Below are positions 1-5,253 of a stretch of 6,214 nucleotides of DNA, piece after piece (position 1 is the stretch's first letter; every line of letters starts with the position of its first letter). The stretch covers positions 12,737-18,950 of the forward strand of contig NZVW01000144.1 of assembly GCA_002697475.1 (NCBI GenBank), in the 5' to 3' direction. The stretch comes from Aquimarina sp. GTDB taxonomy: Bacteria; Bacteroidota; Bacteroidia; Flavobacteriales; Flavobacteriaceae. A program made the translations under genes and the position numbers. The notes beneath the pieces are model-generated. The model did no database searches. It worked only from the letters and a program-made list of their open reading frames with translations, and was not told where the DNA came from.

Positions 1-10
1 ATTAAAGTAG

Positions 11-553
11 ATGAATAAAAATATACTTCTTACTATTATAACAATATTTGTTTTAACAGTCGTTAGTGCTCAGGATGCTAAATATGGTTTCAGGCTAGGA
101 GTCAATATAAGTTCTTTGAACTCGGATTTGTCTGGTGATTTTGAGGATGGGAGAGTTGGTTTAGCTGCAGGATTTTTGGCGGAGTTCTTTATTAATAATC
201 GCTGGAGTGTTCAACCAGAAATTCAATATTCTGCTCAGGGAAATCAAAATGACCAATTACGAACAGATTATATCAATGTTCCCATTCTTTTGAAATATCA
301 TTTCACAGATGTCATCAATGCCTATGCCGGACCACAAGCGGGTCTTAAAATCTGGGAGTGGGAAAACAATGAAAATTATAAAACTTTTGATTTTGCTGCC
401 GTAGTAGGTGTAGGCTTCAATATTACAGAAAACTTCTTTGCAGACGTAAGATATGCTTATGGTTTAGTCAATGTGTTTGAAGACGATGGTCTTTTTGGTA
501 ATTTTGATGCTAATAGTGGTAATATCCAGATAGGGGTAGGATACAAATTATAA
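11..553 (+). CDS. PorT-family outer-membrane beta-barrel protein
   Basis: This 180-residue protein is predicted to be exported and to fold as a small beta-barrel in the outer membrane. Residues 1-20 form a signal peptide: a short basic start (MNKN), a hydrophobic core, then VVSA before Q21 as the likely cleavage site. The mature part begins with YGFRLGVNIS and has alternating aromatic/hydrophobic strands joined by polar turns, including WSVQPEIQYS, the YINVPILLKYHF strand and YAGPQAGLKI. It ends in GVGYKL, a typical final barrel strand. The phrase 'INVPILLKY' followed by 'GPQ.G' is characteristic of the PorT/OMP_b-brl_2 group abundant in Bacteroidota. Size fits a complete eight-strand barrel. 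The substrate or role is not evident; family members range from structural barrels to PorT of type IX secretion, and this one should not be named PorT itself. Only 10 bases precede the start, so its promoter and upstream partner lie outside the window. Confidence 0.85.
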   Translation: MNKNILLTIITIFVLTVVSAQDAKYGFRLGVNISSLNSDLSGDFEDGRVGLAAGFLAEFFINNRWSVQPEIQYSAQGNQNDQLRTDYINVPILLKYHFTDVINAYAGPQAGLKIWEWENNENYKTFDFAAVVGVGFNITENFFADVRYAYGLVNVFEDDGLFGNFDANSGNIQIGVGYKL

Positions 554-555
554 GT

Positions 556-574
556 TTGGTTAAACAGCAACCAA
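556..574. terminator. Hairpin between convergent genes, possible bidirectional terminator
   Basis: A perfect 6-bp inverted repeat, TTGGTT (556-561) and AACCAA (569-574), with a 7-base loop fills nearly all of the 21-bp gap between the stop codons of the beta-barrel gene and miaE. Its position suits a shared terminator. Neither side has a good U-tract and the stem is AU-rich, so the call is tentative. Confidence 0.3.
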
Positions 575-1156
575 TTACCCGTGTATAGTTTCTCGTTTAC
601 TGAGATCTTTCATAATCTCTGCTTCAAATTCTAATAAATCCTGCCATTTCTGGTCGACCTCTTTTCGATCTCCATACTTGCGAGCAAAACCTAAAAACAT
701 GGTGTAATGATTGGCTTCGCTTACCATTAAGTTTCTATAAAATTCAGCAAGCTCTTTATCTTCAAGTTCTTCGGAGAGTAGTCTAAAACGTTCACAGCTT
801 CGTGCTTCAATTAGTGCTGCATATAAAAGTCGATGTACTAATTGGTTTGTTCTACTTCCGCCTTTAGGAAAAAAAGTAACTAATTTAATAACATAGTCAT
901 CCTTTCGATCTCTTCCTAAAGTCCATCCTCTTTCGATGATTTTGTCATGTACCATCTTAAAATGACTTATTTCTTCTTTAACAAGTTTTGTCATTTCTTG
1001 CACTAACTCTGTATACTCCGGAAAACTTACAATCAACGATATTGCTGTAGATGTTGCTTTTTGCTCACAAAAGGCATGATCTGTAAGAATTTCTTTAATA
1101 TTTTTTTCTACAATATTAACCCATCGAGGATCAGTGGGTAGTTTTAGACCTAACAT
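575..1156 (-). CDS. miaE: tRNA-(ms2io6A37) hydroxylase, MiaE-type diiron enzyme
   Basis: MiaE is an oxygen-dependent non-haem diiron monooxygenase. It hydroxylates the isopentenyl side chain of 2-methylthio-N6-isopentenyladenosine at position 37 of tRNAs reading UNN codons, acting after MiaA and MiaB. The 193-residue protein is all-helical and ferritin-like, and a full set of diiron ligands can be read: E31 (AFCEQKA), E62 and H65 (EEISH), E117 (IEARSCER), E147 and H150 (SEANH). The 'LIEARSCERF' and 'SEANHYTMF' stretches are strongly MiaE-like. It is shorter than the enterobacterial enzyme (about 250 residues), but short forms are usual in Bacteroidota. The start at 1156 gives MLGLKLPTDPRW, matching the normal N-terminal beginning; no Shine-Dalgarno is visible, as is common in this phylum. 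It lies 95 bp after the DUF2914 gene on the same strand and converges with the beta-barrel gene. Confidence 0.9.
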   Translation of the reverse strand: MLGLKLPTDPRWVNIVEKNIKEILTDHAFCEQKATSTAISLIVSFPEYTELVQEMTKLVKEEISHFKMVHDKIIERGWTLGRDRKDDYVIKLVTFFPKGGSRTNQLVHRLLYAALIEARSCERFRLLSEELEDKELAEFYRNLMVSEANHYTMFLGFARKYGDRKEVDQKWQDLLEFEAEIMKDLSKRETIHG

Positions 1157-1251
1157 TATAATTTTTGTTTTAGTTATGGTAAAATTAAAATATTGATGAT
1201 TTAAATACTATTTAATTAACAATAGTCTTTCTGTTTTAAATAGCTAAAGAA

Positions 1252-2367
1252 TTAAAATTCTTCTTTTATTAGACCTATTGGAGACATTGAGGGATTTATA
1301 ATAATCTCAAAATCAATTACGCCTAAAACTAATTCTTCTTCAGTAATAACCTCTACTTTCCATATGCCTTCTTTGACATTGCTCTTGTATGTAAATCCTC
1401 TATAGCCTTCATCCCTTCCTCCGGTGATGTCGAAACCAATATCTTCTACAATCTCCCAATCCTTTTTTAACTCATCAAAATATTTCCATCTATGAAATAT
1501 TGACTTTTCTAAGTCTGTAGGAGCAAAGATGGCCGAGAATACATATACATTTTCTTCTGGTTGATGAATAAATGTTAATCTGTGTTTTCTCCAAAAAATA
1601 AAAGAATCATCAGTTTCATAACTTACAATATACTTGTTGTCCTCTATTGAAATATTATGAGCGACCATTCCTTCACTAAGTGCTAAAGGAACTGGTGGGA
1701 TTAATCTTAAAAAATAAAATAGATTAATAACAGCATAAATACAAACAATAATCCCGGTAAGTTTTAGAATACCAACTTCACTACGTGTACTGGGACTAAT
1801 TATATAAATAGTTATGATTAATACAAGTGTAACGACAAGACTTATAATTCCTGAAATTATGAAAATATCAGTATTCATTTCTCTGATAAATACCGGTATC
1901 ATGAAAGTAAAGAATATAAAACAGACAAAAAAATAAATGCTGAACTGCAGGTATTTATTAGAAATTCTTTTTTTAAGAAACTCATTAGCTAAAAGTAAGG
2001 CTACCAATATGATAAAAAACGAAAAAGTCTTAGACAAGGATACGCTTCTGGAAAAATAAATTACGTATGCACTTGAAAGCCCACCAAAGAAAAACTGAAT
2101 GGCCAGGGGTAAATAAATCTCATAATCGTATATCCAGGTGTTTCTCCATTTACCATCATCTGCTAAATTATATATAATGATAGTTAGCGTTAAAAGTGTC
2201 ATATGAATGCACAAAACTATGAGATCATACAACCTATCTATTCTGTTTAAGGTAAGCGTATCAAATATAAAACCACCAATAAAGAATATAACCGGAAGAT
2301 ATTTTTTATGGGTGTCAACGAATTTTTTTAGTCTGCTGTCTTTATATCTACGTAAAGCTCTTCTCAT
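1252..2367 (-). CDS. Seven-helix membrane protein with C-terminal DUF2914 domain
   Basis: Function is unknown. The 371-residue protein starts with a strongly basic stretch (MRRALRRYKD, more Arg/Lys to residue 22), which by the positive-inside rule should be cytoplasmic. About seven hydrophobic segments follow, near residues 24-40, 48-67, 84-105, 113-129, 141-160, 166-190 and 200-222. After the last helix comes 'LIPPVPLAL', then a soluble C-terminal region of about 140 residues that, with seven helices, should face the periplasm. Residues about 275-355 resemble DUF2914: VFSAIFAP, then FHRW, a central region with GYRGFTYKSN, then GIWKVEV and LGVIDFEI. The PPVPLAL linker before a DUF2914 domain is a familiar architecture in Gram-negative bacteria, but no activity is established. 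It starts 75 bp after the dnaX stop on the same strand, with no clear promoter or terminator between, so co-transcription with dnaX is possible. The DUF assignment is from memory of the family pattern. Confidence 0.75.
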   Translation of the reverse strand: MRRALRRYKDSRLKKFVDTHKKYLPVIFFIGGFIFDTLTLNRIDRLYDLIVLCIHMTLLTLTIIIYNLADDGKWRNTWIYDYEIYLPLAIQFFFGGLSSAYVIYFSRSVSLSKTFSFFIILVALLLANEFLKKRISNKYLQFSIYFFVCFIFFTFMIPVFIREMNTDIFIISGIISLVVTLVLIITIYIISPSTRSEVGILKLTGIIVCIYAVINLFYFLRLIPPVPLALSEGMVAHNISIEDNKYIVSYETDDSFIFWRKHRLTFIHQPEENVYVFSAIFAPTDLEKSIFHRWKYFDELKKDWEIVEDIGFDITGGRDEGYRGFTYKSNVKEGIWKVEVITEEELVLGVIDFEIIINPSMSPIGLIKEEF

Positions 2368-2442
2368 AAAGTGTTAAAAGTCCTTAGTAAATATAAAATT
2401 AAAGCGAAAAATGTACTTTTTTTGACTCAATCCATATGAATT

Positions 2443-4227
2443 TTAAATATCTAGATCAAACTCAGACCTTAATTTGTCGATAAGGATATTTTTCTCCCTA
2501 AGTTTTTCGTATTTATCCTGGGGGGTGAAAGCATATTTTTTAGAAACCTCCTCATTGACCTCGATTTCTAATTCTATACTATAGTTATTAAGTTTTTTGT
2601 AAAGAAATTGAAATAAACCTGGTAATGCATTCTCCAAATCTACTTTCATGGATTGATTAGGCAATTCCACCACAATTTTATCATCTTTCATCGTGGGAAT
2701 ATTCATGGCAAACATAGAGCCAATAATTCTTTCACCTTTTTTATCCTGATTTTTACCGTATTCTACCCAGGCAGCTCTCATTTCTGTTTCCGTGAAATCA
2801 TCTGTGGGAAGACTTTTAGGATCTACAATATTATCAACCTTACTTTTTTCAAATTCCTTTTTCTTTTTGATACTTTTTAAAGATAATCCTGAAGATTTCC
2901 TTTTTTTAATATCAAGCTTTGGAATAGGATTAGTTTCTATAACAGCATTTGGTTCTTCTTCTGCTTCTTTTCTGGGTGGGTCCGACTCAATGGTGGAATG
3001 GTTAACTTCAGTCAGTTCTGAAACTGTTTGTTGATTTGAAATGTCATCGACTACCTTAATGACTTCAGTCTTATTCTCCGGTAACTCAACTTTAATAGTT
3101 GGAATACCTTTTTCTTTAAAGTATGATGGGGGTATTATGTATGGTTTGTCATTTTTTTTTTCTCCTTCCGGACGGGTAAGGATTGAAGCAAGCTGCATTA
3201 AGCATAACTCAACTAGTAGTCGCTGATTTTTGCTGGATTTGTATTTTAAATCGCAATCATTTGCAAGCTCGATACCCTTAATGAGAAATTGATGTGTAGT
3301 TTTAGCAGATTGCTCACTATATTTTTGTTTAGTTTGTTCTCCAACTTCAAGTAACTGAATTGTCGAAGGATCTTTACAAACTAATAAGTCTCTGAAATGT
3401 GATGCTAGTCCTGCTATAAAATGATGACCATCAAACCCTTTTGCTAATATATCATTGAATTCAACCAATAGTTGAGGAATGTTTCCGGTTAGTATAAGAT
3501 CAGTAACAGAAAAATAAGTTTCATAATCTAATACGTTAAGATTTTCTGTAACTGCCTGTCTGGTTAGGTTGTTGCCACTAAAACTGACAACGCGGTCAAA
3601 TATGGATAGCGCATCTCTCATTGCTCCATCAGCTTTCTGAGCAATAATTTGCAACGCATCTTCTTCAGCTTTTATACCCTCATTTTCAGCAACCTCCATT
3701 AAATGATTTTTAGCGTCAGTTACAGTAATTCTTTTGAAATCAAATATTTGACAACGTGATAGAATAGTAGGTATAATCTTATGCTTTTCTGTTGTAGCTA
3801 GTATAAAAATAGCATGTTTTGGAGGCTCTTCTAATGTTTTTAGGAATGCATTGAAGGCCGCTTGAGATAACATATGTACCTCATCAATAATATATACTTT
3901 ATACTTTCCTACCTGGGGAGGAATTCTTACCTGATCTATTAAGCTCCTGATATCATCGACGGAATTATTGGAAGCAGCATCAAGCTCAAAAATATTAAAT
4001 GCAAAATCTTCATCAGGACTTTGATTACCGTCCTGATTTATTGTTTTTGCTAAAATTCTTGCACAAGAGGTTTTTCCCACACCACGTGGCCCTGTAAATA
4101 ATAAAGCCTGAGCAAGATGGTTGTTTTCAATGGCATTTAGTAAAGTATTAGTAATAGCCTGCTGACCCACAACATCTTTAAACGTTTGGGGTCTATATTT
4201 ACGGGCTGATACTATGAAATGCTCCAT
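2443..4227 (-). CDS. dnaX: DNA polymerase III subunit gamma/tau (clamp loader ATPase)
   Basis: DnaX is the ATPase of the replicative clamp loader, opening the beta sliding clamp with delta and delta-prime. The long tau form also tethers the polymerase and helicase. The 594 residues show Walker A GPRGVGKTS (46-54), Walker B IIDEVHML (113-120), sensor 1 ATT (144-146), the SRC motif (157-159) and sensor-2 GAMRDALS (201-208). Domain III, the helical oligomerisation collar, runs to about LASIL (346-350). A charged, low-complexity linker spans about 352-475, and a C-terminal folded domain about 476-594 is the tau-specific part. Unusually, the region between RILA and FELDAAS (61-80) has no cysteines, whereas E. 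coli DnaX has a four-Cys zinc site there. A ten-A run at codons 356-359 could give a truncated gamma (see separate entry). The start MEHFIVSARKYRPQTF aligns with the usual N-terminus. Confidence 0.97.
   Translation of the reverse strand: MEHFIVSARKYRPQTFKDVVGQQAITNTLLNAIENNHLAQALLFTGPRGVGKTSCARILAKTINQDGNQSPDEDFAFNIFELDAASNNSVDDIRSLIDQVRIPPQVGKYKVYIIDEVHMLSQAAFNAFLKTLEEPPKHAIFILATTEKHKIIPTILSRCQIFDFKRITVTDAKNHLMEVAENEGIKAEEDALQIIAQKADGAMRDALSIFDRVVSFSGNNLTRQAVTENLNVLDYETYFSVTDLILTGNIPQLLVEFNDILAKGFDGHHFIAGLASHFRDLLVCKDPSTIQLLEVGEQTKQKYSEQSAKTTHQFLIKGIELANDCDLKYKSSKNQRLLVELCLMQLASILTRPEGEKKNDKPYIIPPSYFKEKGIPTIKVELPENKTEVIKVVDDISNQQTVSELTEVNHSTIESDPPRKEAEEEPNAVIETNPIPKLDIKKRKSSGLSLKSIKKKKEFEKSKVDNIVDPKSLPTDDFTETEMRAAWVEYGKNQDKKGERIIGSMFAMNIPTMKDDKIVVELPNQSMKVDLENALPGLFQFLYKKLNNYSIELEIEVNEEVSKKYAFTPQDKYEKLREKNILIDKLRSEFDLDI
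3150..3169 (-). promoter_or_regulatory. Candidate dnaX slippage site (A10 run followed by hidden TGA)
   Basis: On the coding strand, ten consecutive A residues (3161 down to 3152) span codons 356-359, read in frame as GAA AAA AAA AAT. The run contains the canonical -1 heptamer A AAA AAA. Either -1 ribosomal slippage or insertion of one A by RNA polymerase gives EKKK followed at once by TGA, producing a 359-residue protein ending just past domain III. Loss of one A also terminates quickly (ATG ACA AAC CAT ACA TAA). The purine string AAGGAG (3167-3162) abuts the run and resembles a Shine-Dalgarno sequence, but it lies closer than the E. coli dnaX stimulator. I saw no strong downstream hairpin, which fits transcriptional slippage of the Thermus type better than the E. 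coli ribosomal mechanism. The arrangement is seen directly; use in vivo is inferred. Confidence 0.55.
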
Positions 4228-4232
4228 GGGTA

Positions 4233-4240
4233 CAAATTTA
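4233..4240 (-). promoter_or_regulatory. TAnnTTTG-like box close to the dnaX start
   Basis: Reading the minus strand, TAAATTTG (4240 to 4233) matches the Bacteroidota -7 consensus TAnnTTTG. It ends only five bases before the dnaX ATG, so transcription from it would give a leaderless or nearly leaderless mRNA. No convincing -33 TTG is found about 20 bases upstream, and AT-rich DNA yields such matches by chance. Confidence 0.2.
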
Positions 4241-4323
4241 AAAATAGAACTTTAAAATTATATTGAACCACTTATATTTTATAGAGTAGTTATTAACAGT
4301 ATATAATTGTACTATTTTAGTGA

Positions 4324-4331
4324 TATATTTG
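4324..4331 (+). promoter_or_regulatory. Bacteroidota -7 box for the secreted lysine-rich protein gene
   Basis: TATATTTG is an exact match to the TAnnTTTG -7 element used by the primary sigma factor of Bacteroidota. It lies 30 bases before the ATG at 4362, implying a leader of roughly 25 nucleotides, a plausible distance. The expected -33 TTG is not at ideal spacing; the nearest, 4307-4309, is only 14 bases upstream of the box. No Shine-Dalgarno follows. Confidence 0.4.
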
Positions 4332-4361
4332 CCCTCCTTTACATAAAGACATTTTCTGTAG

Positions 4362-4805
4362 ATGAAAACAAAACTTACACTTTTAATACTTTTATGTGGC
4401 ATTCTATTTGTTTCGGGTGATCTAAATGCTCAGCAAGAAGAAATTAAAGTAAACTATAAAGATTCCATTGCTACAATTGAAGGTTTGATGGCTAAGGAAT
4501 TGAATTTTGTTCAAATAACAAAGAAGGCCTTAGAAATTACTATGGCTCCAAATAAAGGGCTAATAGATAAGGTAAGGGTAGAGAAAGAAAAGGAATTAAA
4601 AAAATTAAATAAAGAATTAAAGAAAAATAAGATTACTCAAGCGGAGTATGACCATCAGCTATCTATTATTGATAAAAAAATCAAAAAAATAGAAAGTGCT
4701 GAATTAAATATGTCATCCGGATTTACAGAGCTTTTTGAAAAATCAAATAAAAAAATTGATAGTTTGAAACAGAGAAAGGTTCATTTTGAATCTCAGGTGC
4801 AATAA
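4362..4805 (+). CDS. Small secreted lysine-rich helical protein, unknown function
   Basis: I do not recognise a named family. The 147-residue protein has a clear signal peptide: basic start MKTK, hydrophobic core LTLLILLCGILFVSG, and likely cleavage after LNA (23) before Q24. Cys12 lies inside the hydrophobic core and does not fit a lipobox, so a lipoprotein is unlikely. The mature part is almost entirely helical and highly charged. Residues about 69-113 are dense in Lys and Glu (for example KEKELKKLNKELKKNK) with heptad-like spacing, suggesting a coiled coil, followed by a second helix near 122-145. It resembles small periplasmic helical proteins seen in Bacteroidota, and chaperone-like or envelope-binding roles can only be guessed. 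It is transcribed divergently from dnaX with its own candidate promoter and is followed by a possible terminator before rnpB, so it is probably monocistronic. The start at 4362 is the first ATG giving the complete signal peptide. Confidence 0.75.
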   Translation: MKTKLTLLILLCGILFVSGDLNAQQEEIKVNYKDSIATIEGLMAKELNFVQITKKALEITMAPNKGLIDKVRVEKEKELKKLNKELKKNKITQAEYDHQLSIIDKKIKKIESAELNMSSGFTELFEKSNKKIDSLKQRKVHFESQVQ

Positions 4806-4836
4806 AATAAAGTGGAATAATACAAATAGGTAATGG

Positions 4837-4871
4837 TTGGCGGGGATTAAAGTACATCTCACCAATGTTTT
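4837..4871 (+). terminator. Possible intrinsic terminator after the secreted protein gene
   Basis: A left arm TTGG-CG-GGGAT (4837-4847) pairs with a right arm ATCTC-A-CCAA (4856-4865) through nine pairs, one of them G-U, and a small internal loop, with an 8-base apical loop. It is followed by G and four T residues (4868-4871). It lies 32 bases after the stop codon and just before rnpB. The tail is short, and the same bases must hold the upstream part of the rnpB promoter, where TAATAT (4871-4876) is the only -10-like element I see. Confidence 0.35.
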
Positions 4872-4879
4872 AATATAGA

Positions 4880-5187
4880 TGCAGGCTACCTTATCGCTGT
4901 TCCTTTTAGGAAAAGAGGAAAGTCCGGACACCATAGTGCAGTATAGCGGGTAACGCCCGTCCGTCGAAAGGCGAGGACAAGTGCAACAGAAAGAATGTAC
5001 AGGTAATGCTGTAGTGAAATCAGGTAAACTCTATACGGTGCAACGCCATGTAAACCGACTTTTGAGAGTTGCACGCTCGATGTCGGAGGGTAGGCGGTTT
5101 GATCTTGTTAGTAATAACAAGGCTAGATAAATGATAAGGATCCCGATACAGTTATCGGGAAACAGAATCCGGCTTATAGCCTGCTTC
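4880..5187 (+). ncRNA. rnpB: RNase P RNA, bacterial type A
   Basis: This is the catalytic RNA of RNase P, which removes 5' leaders from pre-tRNAs. Helix P1 pairs GCAGGCTA (4881-4888) with TAGCCTGC (5177-5184). The universal core segments are present: GAGGAAAGTCCGGAC (4915-4929) at the 5' side of P4, GTGCAACAGAAAG (4981-4993), TGTAAACC (5049-5056) and ACAGAATCCGGCTTA (5162-5176) at the 3' side of P4. P3 is a tiny hairpin (TTCCT/AGGAA, 4900-4912). P8 is CGGG/CCCG near 4947-4959, and P9 is capped by GAAA (4966-4969). P15 pairs CCGAC (5055-5059) with GTCGG (5082-5086), next to GGGTAGG (5088-5094) whose GGU binds the tRNA CCA end. P18 is a stem (5104-5121) with a GUAA GNRA loop, and a 7-bp hairpin in the P19 position spans 5142-5159. 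GTGCA (4936-4940) can pair with TGCAC (5070-5074) as P6, supporting type A. Total length of about 310 nt is compact. Ends are set by P1 and may be off by several bases. Confidence 0.96.
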
Positions 5188-5192
5188 TTTTT
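5177..5192 (+). terminator. rnpB 3' end: P1 strand followed by T-tract
   Basis: The 3' strand of rnpB helix P1 (5177-5184) runs straight into TTCTTTTT (5185-5192). No separate hairpin is visible, so P1 or nearby structure plus the T-tract may act as the terminator or processing signal for the RNA. Some read-through into bshA, which starts 61 bases later, would be possible. Confidence 0.3.
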
Positions 5193-5253
5193 AAAATACT
5201 TTAACAATTCATTACTTGATTTTGCATTACATTGCGAACAAAGAATTGTTTTA

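Noticed and set aside
2368..2442. Terminator or promoter between dnaX and the DUF2914 gene
   Set aside because: Only a 6-bp AAAAGT/ACTTTT complementarity with a long spacer and a T7 run were seen; no TAnnTTTG box is present on the minus strand, so neither call is supported.
3150..3152. Internal translation start ATG preceded by AAGGAG within dnaX
   Set aside because: The frame it opens is only five codons long (ATG ACA AAC CAT ACA TAA), and Bacteroidota make little use of Shine-Dalgarno pairing, so it is not reported as a gene.
2653..3226. Three open frames on the plus strand (2653-2880, 2792-3034, 3041-3226)
   Set aside because: All lie antisense inside dnaX, have low-complexity Phe/Ser-rich translations that mirror the lysine- and glutamate-rich linker, and show no recognisable family.
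4395..4400. Cys12 of the secreted protein as a lipoprotein lipobox
   Set aside because: The residues before it are ILL, with Leu at -1, not the small residue a lipobox needs, and a better type I cleavage site follows at LNA before Q24.
4743..5074. Two minus-strand open frames overlapping rnpB (4743-4934 and 4886-5074)
   Set aside because: They run antisense through the conserved RNase P RNA and the end of the secreted protein gene; their translations have no protein-like pattern.
5217..5224. TGATTTTG as a -7 promoter box for bshA
   Set aside because: It departs from TAnnTTTG at the conserved second position and has no TTG at the expected upstream spacing.
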